A stretch of 64,000 bases of DNA from an uncultured Bacteroidales bacterium (GTDB lineage Bacteria; Bacteroidota; Bacteroidia; Bacteroidales; P3), in contig CAJOFL010000003.1 of NCBI GenBank assembly GCA_905233895.1, positions 39,117 to 103,116 on the forward strand, read 5' to 3'. Shown here in pieces: positions 37,622 through 45,688 of the stretch. Below the pieces are notes generated by a model. It was not told the origin of the DNA. It searched no databases and saw only the letters and a program-made list of their open reading frames with translations. The position numbers and the translations under genes were made by a program. Positions within the stretch are counted from its first letter, which is position 1; the number at the start of each line of letters is the position of its first letter.

Positions 37622-38872
37622 ATGATAAAAAACCTTACCTGGTACCAGACATTACAATATCTCTCACTCCTGCTACTTGCCGTCACCATCCCAATTGGGT
37701 GGCGTTACGCCTTGTGGACCTCGATACTGCTGGCAATCACCTCCCTTCTTAGCCTACGTATTACCTACCTAAAACTCAACGCTCAACACTCAACACTTAA
37801 CGCTAACCACTTAATAATCCTCTACTGGCTATTGCTCCTCGCGAGCATGCTCTACTCCGACGACAGCACCACCGGATGGGAAATCCTGAAAATCAAAGCC
37901 GGGATGCTCATCTTCCCGCTCGCTTTCCTACTCACCGACCGACGTTGGATTACCTCCCGTCTGCTACGTGGTGTCGGTTATGCCTTTCTTGCCTCAATGA
38001 CAGCCGTTTTCATCTACCATACGAGCCACGCTGTCGGCCGGATATTGGGCGGCAGCACCTTCGGCGCCGCGTTTGGACCATCATTCGACCCACGCCACCA
38101 CGCCTATACCGCACTCTACCTCGCCGTTGTACTGGCATTCGTCTATCATGAGTTACACGCCCACTGGAGCGAGTTGCCTTCGTGGCACAGAGGACTGATG
38201 TTTGCCGTGGTGCCGTTGATGATACTATATATGATAATTGTCAACTCACGTGCTGGACTACTCACGCTTTACCTGCTCGAAGCCGCTTGCACCATCCACT
38301 TCGCGCTCACACGTCGCCGCTGGTGGAAAGCCGTTCTTATGGTTCTCCTGCTGGCGGGCTTCACCTTCGGTGCGGAGAAAGCGTTGCCGGGCCATCAGGC
38401 CCGCGTAGCCGCCACCATCGAGGATATGGCGAGCGACCAACCTTCCGATGCACGTGTGCAAATCAACGGCTCCAGTACCGAAGCCGCCTTCCGTCACCCA
38501 TTGTTCGGCTACGGAGTGGGCGACTACCGCCACTGCCTGGTCGACCAATACAATGCCAACGACTTCTCGGCGGGCGTAAGCGCCGAATACAACGCACACA
38601 ACCAATATATCGAGACCCTCCTGGCCGTCGGTCTCGTCGGTATGATTCCATTCCTTGGGATGCTCCTGCTGCCTCTCTGGAGCGCGTGGCGACGCCGCAT
38701 CGGCGCCCTCTGGCTTGTGGCGATGCTCACCGGTATCATCTGCTTCAACCTGCTCTTCGAATCCATGCTCGAACGACAAATGGGTCTGCTTTTCATCACA
38801 CCTTTGATTGTAATTATGGCCTTGATAGTCAGCCGTGAGAAAAATAAATTTTGCAGTAAAGGAAAAAGTTAG
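37622..38872 (+). CDS. O-antigen ligase/polymerase family membrane protein
   Basis: 416 residues with about eleven hydrophobic segments and a large extracytoplasmic loop near residues 255-320. The 'IIVNSRAGLLTLYLL' and 'HPLFGYGVGDYRHCLVDQYNANDF...EYNAHNQYIETLLAVG' segments are characteristic of the Wzy_C/WaaL superfamily, with the H/N-rich loop that carries the catalytic residues. It could ligate O-antigen to lipid A-core or link glycan to secreted proteins. Three bases after the PorT-like gene. It lies outside the main polysaccharide locus, in GC-rich core sequence. Confidence 0.85.
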   Translation: MIKNLTWYQTLQYLSLLLLAVTIPIGWRYALWTSILLAITSLLSLRITYLKLNAQHSTLNANHLIILYWLLLLASMLYSDDSTTGWEILKIKAGMLIFPLAFLLTDRRWITSRLLRGVGYAFLASMTAVFIYHTSHAVGRILGGSTFGAAFGPSFDPRHHAYTALYLAVVLAFVYHELHAHWSELPSWHRGLMFAVVPLMILYMIIVNSRAGLLTLYLLEAACTIHFALTRRRWWKAVLMVLLLAGFTFGAEKALPGHQARVAATIEDMASDQPSDARVQINGSSTEAAFRHPLFGYGVGDYRHCLVDQYNANDFSAGVSAEYNAHNQYIETLLAVGLVGMIPFLGMLLLPLWSAWRRRIGALWLVAMLTGIICFNLLFESMLERQMGLLFITPLIVIMALIVSREKNKFCSKGKS

Positions 38873-38880
38873 TACTTTTG
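38850..38880 (+). promoter_or_regulatory. Promoter of tRNA-Gln
   Basis: TTTG (38850-38853), 19 bases, TACTTTTG (38873-38880), ten bases before the tRNA. The -33 element lies inside the last codons of the upstream gene. Confidence 0.75.
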
Positions 38881-38890
38881 CACCCGCATT

Positions 38891-38961
38891 TGTCCCATGG
38901 TGTAATGGTAGCACATCAGATTTTGGTTCTGCTTGCCCAGGTTCGAATCCTGGTGGGACAA
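38891..38961 (+). tRNA. tRNA-Gln (anticodon UUG)
   Basis: Perfect 7-bp acceptor stem TGTCCCA/TGGGACA, D arm with AATGGTAG, anticodon loop TTTTGGT giving UUG (reads CAA), T arm CCAGGTTCGAATCCTGG. CCA is not encoded. It is the likely attachment site for the adjacent integrase element. Confidence 0.95.
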
Positions 38962-38963
38962 CC

Positions 38964-38991
38964 GAAAACGCCTCAAACGAGGCGTTTTTTT
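38964..38991 (+). terminator. Intrinsic terminator after tRNA-Gln
   Basis: ACGCCTC / GAGGCGT hairpin with AAAC loop followed by seven T residues, three bases after the tRNA. Confidence 0.9.
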
Positions 38992-39101
38992 AGTGCCATA
39001 AAGTGTTGATTTTTAATCAGTAATAGCTAGTTTTCAGTAAGTTACAAAAAGTAGTCTTTTTGACCTTGTTTTACCCCTTTTAGGTACATTTTTGTTTCCA
39101 G

Positions 39102-39135
39102 TTTGTGTCTGATTGATATTTTTTGTGTATCTTTG
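39102..39135 (+). promoter_or_regulatory. Promoter of the integrase gene
   Basis: TTTG (39102-39105) and TATCTTTG (39128-39135), 22-base spacer, 32 bases before the ATG. Confidence 0.6.
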
Positions 39136-39167
39136 CACTCGAATCCGAAACATAAACAATAATAATT

Positions 39168-40338
39168 ATGCCACGCGCTACACAAGACACAAAGATTAAG
39201 GAGCCAATCAAACTGCGTAAAAAGAGACTTGCAAACGATTGCTACCGGTTGTATTTGGATTACTATAATCCGAAAACGCAAAAACACGAATACGAATATT
39301 TGCCGTATACTATCAAGCCCGTGAGAATTCCTACAGACAGGTTGGATAATCAGAATGCGATAAATGCAGCAAATGCTGTGAAGTCGGAGCGTATAGGGGA
39401 GTTGTTCGCCATGCAGGCGGGATTGAAGCGCGTCAAGCAATCTAAGATATTGCTTATAGACTGGATGCTGCATTGTGCTGAAGAAGCAGAGAAGCGGGCG
39501 AACACAATCAACCGCAGCACATGGGGTAACACCATCAAGCTTACTGCCGAGCTGGTGAGGCAATATGACGGGGAGCATACCCTGTTGGTTGATGTGGACA
39601 AAAGATTTGTCAAAGGCTTTGTGGAGTTTCTCCGCCACGGACATACCATAGAGCGTAACCACAAGCAGCAGTTGTTGGCTCCTGGGACTGCAACATAAAC
39701 GCTACCAATGCCTGAAATATTCACTGGCCGAGGCTCAGCGCGAAGGATATATCAAGGTCAACCCATGCGACCTGCTGAAGAATAAGGAGAAGTTAACAGC
39801 ACCGGAGAGTACACGCGCGTACCTTACAATAGAAGAACTGAAGCAGATGGAGGCAACACCAGCGGGAAGTGAGAAGACGCGCAATGTATACTTGTTCATG
39901 TGTTACTGCGGATTGCGTATCTCCGATGTGAAACAGCTGACATGGGCGGATATCGATACCAGCAGCGAACCTTGGATTATTTCCAAACGTCAGCAGAAAA
40001 CCAAGACACCCCTCTACCTTCCATTGTCTCAGAAGGCGCGTCAGTTTATGCCGGAACAGGGCGATGCCGCTCCGACAGATCTCGTGTTTGCCGATTTGCC
40101 GACCGAGCCGTCGATGAACAGGAGTCTCAAAATGTGGGCTAAAAAAGCTGGGATAGAAAAGGTGTTGACGTTGCATACGGCGCGACATACGTTGGCCACT
40201 ACGTTGCTTACCAAGGGAGCCGACTTGTATATCGTCAGCAAACTGCTTGGTCACACCGATGTGGCTACCACCCAGATTTACGCCAAGATTGTTGACAGCA
40301 AGAAGGTGGAGGCCGTCAATCTGCTCAATGATTTGTAG
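39168..40338 (+). pseudogene. Tyrosine recombinase (integrase), interrupted by a +1 frameshift
   Basis: The N-terminal part (39168-39698) holds the Arm-DNA-binding domain ('LANDCYRLYLDYYNPKTQKHEYEYL') and core-binding domain and ends at a TAA. From about 39697 the coding continues in the next frame ('KRYQCLKYSLAEAQREGYIKVNPC') to 40338. Removing one base near 39696-39698 would join them into a roughly 390-residue protein. The catalytic half is intact: Arg in 'CGLRISDVKQL', 'HTARHT' (HxxR), 'LGHTDVATTQIYAK' (His and nucleophile Tyr). It resembles Bacteroidota phage/conjugative-element integrases. Either a true inactivating indel or a sequence error. Confidence 0.85.
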
Positions 40339-40693
40339 TTTTACTTAAGCGAAATTCAAGACAATGTAAACCGATTCAGTTTTGCTGTGGCGTCGGCTCG
40401 GCCGACAACCATCCCAATCTTTCTGCTGCGCCCCGCAACCAACGGCGAATCAATTTCATGGAAAGTTATGCAAACGAAAGGAAGCAGCACAATTTAGATA
40501 AAATGTGTATTTTGCAAAATACAAATAAAATAAATTTTTGTATTTTGCAAAATACACGTATATTTGCATCGACAAACTGTACTGAGGATAGCATTTTCAG
40601 CTCTCTTCTACTATCACATTACCAATCCCAATTATTCGAAAATCAACAAGCTGAAGAAAACCAATCAAGAAGCATTCTTCTATCTGTATCATC
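40339..40693. other. Non-coding gap of 355 bases with operator-like palindromes
   Basis: Lies between the 3' ends of the integrase and the terminase-like gene. Holds two copies of a 16-base palindrome and a promoter pointing right (described separately). The downstream stretch has an open frame of about 60 codons ('ITNPNYSKINKLKKTNQEAFF') with no start codon other than TTG, perhaps a fragment of a lost gene. Nothing else recognised. Confidence 0.6.
40507..40566 (+). promoter_or_regulatory. Twin 16-bp palindromes overlapping a promoter
   Basis: GTATTTTGCAAAATAC occurs at 40507-40522 and again at 40540-40555; both are perfect palindromes, start-to-start spacing 33 bases (about three helical turns). 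A promoter TTTG (40537-40540) - 18 bases - TATATTTG (40559-40566) overlaps the second copy. This is the layout of a repressor with two operators. No convincing gene follows on the plus strand. Confidence 0.7.
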
Positions 40694-41101
40694 TCATTCC
40701 ATTCCCAGTTCTTTCTCAATCCATAGCTCGACTGCGGTTTTCTTGTGTGGAGGCTTGAAAGGAGAGGCATCGGGGCCGAAGCCTTCCTCGCGGCCTAGTT
40801 TCTCCAGAAGGAATATCAACATCTTGGCATCCGGACGAATCTTCCAGCCTACGCGTTTGCCCTCTTTCATCTCGGGAATGCCGAAGGCAACCAGCTGCGC
40901 CATGGAGAAACACCTGTCCCATGTGTGCATCCTTGCCTCATAGATGGCATCATCGAATTCGGGATCGCTCCTCTGCCAGCGGCGGAGGGTGAGGCGTGAG
41001 CAACCCAATAACTTGGCTGTCTTTGACAGTATGCCGCCAGTTACTTGCAGTACTTCCTCCAGGTGTTCGAGGCTGGGTTTCTTGTATGGCTTGTTTGGCA
41101 T
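40694..41101 (-). CDS. Terminase small subunit-like / HTH protein
   Basis: 135 residues. N-terminal helix-turn-helix 'TGGILSKTAKLLGCSRLTLRRWQRSDPEFDDAIYEA' and the following 'DAKMLIFLLEKLGREEGFG' match the plan of phage terminase small subunits (phBC6A51-type), in which the HTH binds the pac/cos site. A short basic/acidic tail ends 'AVELWIEKELGME'. No large terminase subunit is nearby. Most distal gene of the element's minus-strand operon, 104 bases after the 126-residue protein gene. Confidence 0.65.
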   Translation of the reverse strand: MPNKPYKKPSLEHLEEVLQVTGGILSKTAKLLGCSRLTLRRWQRSDPEFDDAIYEARMHTWDRCFSMAQLVAFGIPEMKEGKRVGWKIRPDAKMLIFLLEKLGREEGFGPDASPFKPPHKKTAVELWIEKELGME

Positions 41102-41127
41102 AGGTTAGTGTGTTTTGTCTGTCGTTT

Positions 41128-41143
41128 TTCGCGCGTGCGCGAA
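41128..41143. promoter_or_regulatory. Inverted repeat upstream of the terminase-like gene
   Basis: TTCGCGC-GT-GCGCGAA, 27 bases upstream of the 41101 start. Could be an operator or a weak hairpin at the end of the upstream gene. Confidence 0.35.
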
Positions 41144-41204
41144 GGGACTGGTAACTATGGGAACTTGGGATACGCAGTTTTGGCATATTTGGTCATTGCG
41201 GATT

Positions 41205-41585
41205 TTAGCGTTTGGCCCAATATTGGAAAATGGCGATGTCTTCGGGATGTAAGCGGAAATAATCTGAAAAAGACTCGTTTTTCAGTCGGCGATTCCTCTC
41301 CGCCACAGTCTCTCCAGAAAGCATCGGGAGCTCTCTGTTTTTTGCATCTAAAATCAAATCAACATAGTCGAGAATTTTGAGCATCCTGGAATAGGTCCTA
41401 AGGCGGAAATTGCCAACCTCGTTCCGCAGAATTGTCTGTTGTTGTATCTTGTCGGTCACTTCCAGACATTCTACGCAATGTCGCTGCCATTGCGACCATA
41501 GCTTGGATTCTTCTGGCGTGCGTGCGGCGTCATGGCAGATAACTCGGTCCAGCAGATCGATATTCTGTATTGTTATTTCGAACAT
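41205..41585 (-). CDS. Hypothetical protein of the integrative element
   Basis: 126 residues, no family recognised. Highly charged, mostly helical ('IQNIDLLDRVICHDAARTPEESKLWSQW', 'QQQTILRNEVGNFRLRTYSRMLKILDYVDLILD'), ending 'LHPEDIAIFQYWAKR'. No signal peptide or membrane segment. Overlaps the upstream 232-residue gene by 13 bases, so translation is coupled. Confidence 0.65.
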   Translation of the reverse strand: MFEITIQNIDLLDRVICHDAARTPEESKLWSQWQRHCVECLEVTDKIQQQTILRNEVGNFRLRTYSRMLKILDYVDLILDAKNRELPMLSGETVAERNRRLKNESFSDYFRLHPEDIAIFQYWAKR

Positions 41586-42271
41586 GACACTCTCCTTTCT
41601 GCCTCACGGATGGCTTCTTGATAATCCATGCCAGTTGATATATGCAGCGCCTTGGCCAGTTTGTAGATTTTGTTTTTCTTTGCGTGGGCAGAGGGCTCCT
41701 CGTATTTGTCGGAAACAATAAGGCATTTAAGTGGAGCTAGAAGTTTGCTTTCTTCCAGTATCTCCTCCACGGTCTTCTCCTCAGGCTCGTTGTGGTCGTA
41801 TTCGTGCATGGCATTGTATTCGTGGATCTGGTTGCGCGAGGCACAATAAATTCTGAAGCACTCGTAGAAGTCGTCCTTCCCGAAGCGGTAGCTGAACTTG
41901 CCATAGACACCATCTTCTATATTCCGGCATAATAACTTGATGTCGGCCAGCGTAAGCCAGTGTGTGACATCCCGGTCTGACATCAAACGTTCTGCAATAT
42001 CCCTGACGTTGTCTTCCGTCAGTCCGTTCCTGACGTGCATGTTTCTGTCCATTTGTGCTAAAAATGCCATTATGACTGACATCATTCTAATCTCGCCAAA
42101 GTCGTTGTTGAGGACTGCCAGTTTGGGTTCCGACCGTCTGGCGACGATGTCTTCAAGTCTTCTCATTTTCGAGGCATCATAGATTGCCGTTTGCAATGCC
42201 TTCGGCAATTGAACGGATAAATCCTGCTGACAGTTTGCTGAATTCGTTACTTGTACTGTTAGGTTTTTCAT
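41573..42271 (-). CDS. Hypothetical protein of the integrative element
   Basis: 232 residues, no function recognised. Contains 'LPKALQTAIYDASKMRRLEDIVARRSEPKLAVL' and 'GEIRMMSVIMAFLAQMDRNMHVRNGLTEDNVRDIAERL', then 'KFSYRFGKDDFYECFRIYCASRNQIHEY', an acidic stretch and a basic C-terminus. Soluble, alpha-helical. I recall similar proteins next to Bacteroidales integrases but cannot name a family. With this start it overlaps the replication-like gene by 95 bases; an internal ATG at 42166 would remove the overlap. Confidence 0.65.
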   Translation of the reverse strand: MKNLTVQVTNSANCQQDLSVQLPKALQTAIYDASKMRRLEDIVARRSEPKLAVLNNDFGEIRMMSVIMAFLAQMDRNMHVRNGLTEDNVRDIAERLMSDRDVTHWLTLADIKLLCRNIEDGVYGKFSYRFGKDDFYECFRIYCASRNQIHEYNAMHEYDHNEPEEKTVEEILEESKLLAPLKCLIVSDKYEEPSAHAKKNKIYKLAKALHISTGMDYQEAIREAERRVSCSK

Positions 42272-42995
42272 TTTTGGTTGTATTTTGGTTATTGATTTGG
42301 TTGTTGTTTTGTTTGTTGTACCAGTTGTTGAAATGTTTTCGGTAATCGGAAGGCGTTTTCGTCTTTACCCCGTCGAAGACAAGCTTGTCCTGGAATTGTC
42401 GAAGTGCGAGAAGCAATGCATTTGGGGGCTGATTGTATCTGCGCTGCAACGCTTCCGAGGCGGGGGTGTCTCTGCTTATCTCGTCGGCGAGCATATAGTA
42501 TAGTTGCCATAAGTCCGTCAACTGCTCCGACGGGGCGTGGGGTACGTTATTATTCCTTATAGTATAGTCTTTTGATTTAATGTCTTTATTATAGTATTTA
42601 GGTTGAGTCGATTTTGGCGTGATGGGTTGTGCCGATTTTGTCGTAAGGGCATGCGTCAATTCTGGCGTAACCGATGTGTCATTTTCGGCATAAGCCGTTA
42701 CGCCATTTTTGACGTTAGGAATGTCGCCTCTTGTACTTGTTTCCGATAGCCGATACGAAACTCCGGTTGTGTTGCGAGATGTTTCCACAAAGCCGTCCTC
42801 CCGTAGGATTTTCAGTACGCGTGTGAACTTTCTCAAGCTGAACCGAAGAGCCTTTGCGATTTCGTTCTGGTTCTGATATATCTCAAGCCCGTTGGAGAGG
42901 AAGCCGTAGAGATAGGCGTATGCCGCCGCCTCGTCCAGGGTCATCTGGTCCAGCCATTGCAATGGAATAAGGATGTATTGTCGTGAGGATTTCAT
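42177..42995 (-). CDS. Phage replisome-organiser-like protein
   Basis: 272 residues from ATG 42995, whose ATGA overlap with the excisionase stop decides the start; the track ORF is 33 codons too long. N-terminal winged-helix domain ('NQNEIAKALRFSLRKFTRVLKILREDGFVETS'), a long low-complexity linker rich in Thr/Asn/Lys, and a C-terminal 'KTPSDYRKHFNNWYNKQ' segment like the DnaT/replisome-organiser tail that loads helicase. It probably starts replication of the excised element. Final residues are rich in Asn. Confidence 0.65.
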   Translation of the reverse strand: MKSSRQYILIPLQWLDQMTLDEAAAYAYLYGFLSNGLEIYQNQNEIAKALRFSLRKFTRVLKILREDGFVETSRNTTGVSYRLSETSTRGDIPNVKNGVTAYAENDTSVTPELTHALTTKSAQPITPKSTQPKYYNKDIKSKDYTIRNNNVPHAPSEQLTDLWQLYYMLADEISRDTPASEALQRRYNQPPNALLLALRQFQDKLVFDGVKTKTPSDYRKHFNNWYNKQNNNQINNQNTTKNEKPNSTSNEFSKLSAGFIRSIAEGIANGNL

Positions 42996-43297
42996 AATCT
43001 CCTGCGGCCTCCTCTCCGCTGGTGGTTCAATGCATAGGCAGCAGCCTGCGATTCCATCTCCTCCCGTGTGGCAACACGGTGGGCAAGCAGCCATCTGTCC
43101 ACCTCGGCTTTGTTGAAATAGGTCAGTTTGCCGCCGGGGTTCTTGTAAAACGGGATCTTCCTCAAGTGCACCAGTTTGTAGAGGTAGAGTTTCGACAAGC
43201 CGGTGTAGGCCGCCATGTCGTCCATGTTCAGCGCCGTCTTTGCCGACAGCAGGGTAAGGCGCTCAATTCGTTCCAGTCTTTCTTCAATTGTCTCCAT
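42992..43297 (-). CDS. Excisionase-type helix-turn-helix protein
   Basis: 101 residues from ATG 43297 ('METIEERLERIERLTLL'); the longer track start lies beyond the promoter -7 box and is rejected. MerR-like/Xis winged helix 'LNMDDMAAYTGLSKLYLYKLVHLRKIPFYKNPGGKLTYFNKAEVDRWLL' is typical of excisionases and AlpA-like regulators. Head gene of the element's minus-strand operon. Confidence 0.82.
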   Translation of the reverse strand: METIEERLERIERLTLLSAKTALNMDDMAAYTGLSKLYLYKLVHLRKIPFYKNPGGKLTYFNKAEVDRWLLAHRVATREEMESQAAAYALNHQRRGGRRRL

Positions 43298-43339
43298 ATT
43301 CTTCTTTGGTTTGGTTGTGATTTTGTTGGTTTTCGAGCG

Positions 43340-43369
43340 CAAAGATATGGACTATTTTTCACATACAAA
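43340..43369 (-). promoter_or_regulatory. Promoter of the excisionase operon
   Basis: Minus strand TTTG (43366-43369), 18 bases, TATCTTTG (43340-43347), 42 bases before the excisionase start. Confidence 0.7.
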
Positions 43370-43387
43370 CCGCTAAAAAACAATGCG

Positions 43388-43414
43388 TTTTGGACGATTT
43401 TAGTTCGTCCAAAA
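43388..43414. promoter_or_regulatory. 10-bp inverted repeat next to the excisionase promoter
   Basis: TTTTGGACGA - seven bases - TCGTCCAAAA, perfect arms, 18 bases upstream of the excisionase -33 element. Fits an operator for the element's regulator; may also form a hairpin. Confidence 0.5.
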
Positions 43415-44151
43415 AGAAGTGATTTTTTGAATCGAAATGAAACGAAAAACCTGCCGGAAGAGAGCGTACAGAGATATGCTCTTTGCTCTAAAAAGTAGTG
43501 CAAAAATACAAAAAAAACACCGAAATAACGAAAAATTGAGGTGTTTGTTGTGATAAAATTGATGTGATTTGTATATCTTGTTGGTTGTGAGTAATAAACG
43601 ACGAATGAATGGTGCCAATAAAATGTCCGTTATGGGAGTCAACAGAAATGTTGGCTAATAATTTACGGTATTCGTTCCGGCCAAGAAGAGAATCCCGAAG
43701 GAGGAAAAATTTTAAGATTTAAAAGATTTGACAACGTCTGCTCTGCATCATCTCGATATAGTTCGAGTAAACCTGACTCTGTTCTCGACTTCCGCAGCTC
43801 CCTGCTCGAGGACAAGGAGAATCAAGACCAGCCCGCGCCCCAATTCGAGTAATTCGATAGTAATTGACCGGCTCCCGCCCTAATTCGCGTAATTCGCATA
43901 ATTCGCCGTTCATCATTCATCATTAATCATCCCTCGCCCCCAACGCCAGGCGTCAGCTGCCGGCGAAAGTTGTCTTTATTGTCACTGTTGTCGTTAGAAA
44001 AAAACAATTGTCGTTAGAAAAAAATTGTTGTCTTTAGATGGTTACCTAAAATATTTGTTTATTTATCATTGAATTTTCGGGGTAAAAGTGTTGATTGTTA
44101 TATTATACGCAAAGTGCAGATCACCAGCTATAATAATATTTATAATTTAAT
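43415..44151. other. Gene-poor region of about 740 bases
   Basis: Between the integrative element and the polysaccharide locus. No ORF here has coding character. Contains AT-rich stretches, loose repeats of the type TAATTCG around 43850-43905, and a 20-base-period repeat at 43988-44038. May hold the right end of the element, though no tRNA-Gln copy is seen. Confidence 0.6.
43988..44038. repeat. 20-bp-period direct repeat, 2.5 copies
   Basis: TTGTCGTTAGAAAAAAA occurs twice at a 20-base spacing, followed by a shortened, one-base-different third copy (TTGTCTTTAGA). Confidence 0.8.
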
Positions 44152-44182
44152 TTTGTCAATTGATATTAAATTCTTATCTTTG
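44152..44182 (+). promoter_or_regulatory. Main promoter of the polysaccharide locus
   Basis: TTTG (44152-44155), 19 bases, TATCTTTG (44175-44182). Expected transcript start near 44189, leaving a leader of about 138 bases before ugd. No inverted repeats flank it, so I see no sign of an invertible promoter. Confidence 0.75.
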
Positions 44183-44203
44183 CATCTCGAAAGGAAACGT
44201 GCA

Positions 44204-44289
44204 GTTTGTCTCGCAGGGAAAGACTTTGGCTTTTGTAAGTTGTTTATTATAAATAATTTACAGGCAGTCTTCCGAAAATCGAGACAAGC
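44204..44289 (+). promoter_or_regulatory. Structured leader RNA of the polysaccharide operon
   Basis: GTTTGTCTCG (44204-44213) can pair with CGAGACAAGC (44280-44289), one G-U pair included. Inside, GGAAAGACT pairs with AGTCTTCC with one bulge, and further inside lies GTAA..TTATT-ATA-AATAA..TTAC. The nested arms make one long stem that ends 37 bases before the ugd ATG. No U-tract follows, so it is not a simple terminator. No known riboswitch was recognised. Confidence 0.6.
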
Positions 44290-44326
44290 CTTCGCCGTGC
44301 TAAATATCAATGAAATTTATTAAAAA

Positions 44327-45685
44327 ATGAAAATATCGGTAGCAGGTACCGGCTATGTCGGTCTCAGTATCGCCACCCTGTTGGCACAGCATAATGAAGT
44401 AACATCTGTCGATGTGGTCCCCGACCGTGTCGACTTGGTGAACAACAAGAAGTCGCCCATTCAGGACGACTATATTGAGGACTATCTGGCCAATAAGCCC
44501 TTGTCGCTCATGGCCACCCTCGACCAGGATGCCGGCTACCGCGATGCCGAGTTCGTGGTCATTGCCGCCCCCACCAACTATGACAGTCAGAAGAATTTCT
44601 TCGATACCTCTGCTGTTGAAGCAGTCATTGATGCTGTATTAGCCGTTAACCCCGAGGCTGTGATGGTTATTAAAAGCACCATTCCCGTAGGATATACGCG
44701 CAGCCTATATGTGAAATACGCCGCCAAAGGGGTAAAACGGTTTAATCTGCTTTTCAGTCCTGAATTTTTAAGAGAGAGCAAAGCCCTCTACGATAATCTC
44801 TATCCAAGCCGTATTATCGTTGGCATCCCTAAGATGATGTCAGGCAAAGAGTATGAGGAGGAGAACGAGGCCATCAAGGCCCTTACCGACATTGACTGGC
44901 TCACTGAGAAAGCCCAACAGTTCGCCGACCTCCTTGTCGAAGGCGCCATCGGCCCTTCGAAAGATTCACTCCCGCATTCTCACATTGACACATTAACACA
45001 TACGAATGCCAAAGGAATTCCCACGCTTTTTGTCGGAATGAAGGAGGCTGAGGCTGTGAAGCTCTTCGCCAACACCTACTTGGCTCTTCGCGTCAGCTAT
45101 TTCAACGAACTCGATACCTATGCCGAGATGAAAGGTCTCGACACCCAGGCCATCATCGACGGCATCGGTCTCGACCCCCGCATTGGCACCCACTACAACA
45201 ACCCGTCGTTTGGCTACGGTGGCTACTGTCTCCCCAAGGACACCAAGCAGCTCCTCGCCAACTACGAGGACGTTCCGCAGAACATGATGAGTGCCATTGT
45301 CGAGAGCAATCGCACCCGCAAGGACTATATTGCTGATGCTGTGCTACGCAAAGCTGGATATTATGAGGCTAGCAGCAGCTACGATGCCGGCAAGGAGCAT
45401 CGTTGTGTTATTGGCGTGTTCCGTCTTACCATGAAATCGAACTCCGACAATTTCCGTCAATCCGCTATTCAGGGTATCATGAAGAGGATTAAGGCGAAAG
45501 GGGCGGAAGTTATAATATATGAGCCCACTTTGGAAGATGGCAGCACATTCTTTGGTAGTCTTGTTGTCAACGACTTGAAGAAATTTAAGGAGATGTCGCA
45601 GGCAATCGTGGCGAACCGATACGATGACTGCCTCGATGATGTGAATGAAAAAGTCTACACCCGCGATATCTTTAAACGCGACTGA
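44327..45685 (+). CDS. ugd: UDP-glucose 6-dehydrogenase
   Basis: 452 residues. NAD-binding '[15 protein letters not shown]', substrate-binding '[24 protein letters not shown]' and the catalytic cysteine in '[15 protein letters not shown]' are intact. It oxidises UDP-glucose to UDP-glucuronate. First gene of the polysaccharide operon; four bases before the epimerase gene, which would use its product. Confidence 0.93.
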   Translation: MKISVAGTGYVGLSIATLLAQHNEVTSVDVVPDRVDLVNNKKSPIQDDYIEDYLANKPLSLMATLDQDAGYRDAEFVVIAAPTNYDSQKNFFDTSAVEAVIDAVLAVNPEAVMVIKSTIPVGYTRSLYVKYAAKGVKRFNLLFSPEFLRESKALYDNLYPSRIIVGIPKMMSGKEYEEENEAIKALTDIDWLTEKAQQFADLLVEGAIGPSKDSLPHSHIDTLTHTNAKGIPTLFVGMKEAEAVKLFANTYLALRVSYFNELDTYAEMKGLDTQAIIDGIGLDPRIGTHYNNPSFGYGGYCLPKDTKQLLANYEDVPQNMMSAIVESNRTRKDYIADAVLRKAGYYEASSSYDAGKEHRCVIGVFRLTMKSNSDNFRQSAIQGIMKRIKAKGAEVIIYEPTLEDGSTFFGSLVVNDLKKFKEMSQAIVANRYDDCLDDVNEKVYTRDIFKRD

Positions 45686-45688
45686 ATT

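Larger units (their letters stand above)
38992..43420. mobile_element. Small integrative element beside tRNA-Gln, satellite-like; ends uncertain
   Basis: A tyrosine recombinase reading away from a tRNA, opposed by an operon of excisionase, replisome-organiser-like protein, two unknown proteins and a terminase-small-subunit-like protein. There are no capsid, tail, relaxase or mating genes. This is the gene set of a phage satellite or a decayed prophage. I looked for a copy of the tRNA 3' end at the right side (43.3-44.3 kb and beyond) and found none, so the right boundary is a guess placed after the excisionase promoter. The recombinase is frameshifted, so the element is probably fixed unless that shift is an assembly error. 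Confidence 0.6.

Noticed and set aside
40458-40943. 161-residue plus-strand ORF across the palindromes
   Set aside because: Its second half is antisense to the terminase-like gene and its first half covers operator and promoter sequence.
43719-43916. 65-residue minus-strand ORF
   Set aside because: Made of repetitive TAATTCG-like sequence and has no coding character.
43300-44300. Expected attR copy of the tRNA-Gln 3' end
   Set aside because: No stretch matching the T arm and acceptor stem was found by eye, so no attachment site is claimed.
44100-44330. Invertible promoter of the Bacteroides capsule type
   Set aside because: No pair of inverted repeats flanks the promoter; only the leader hairpin downstream of it is seen.
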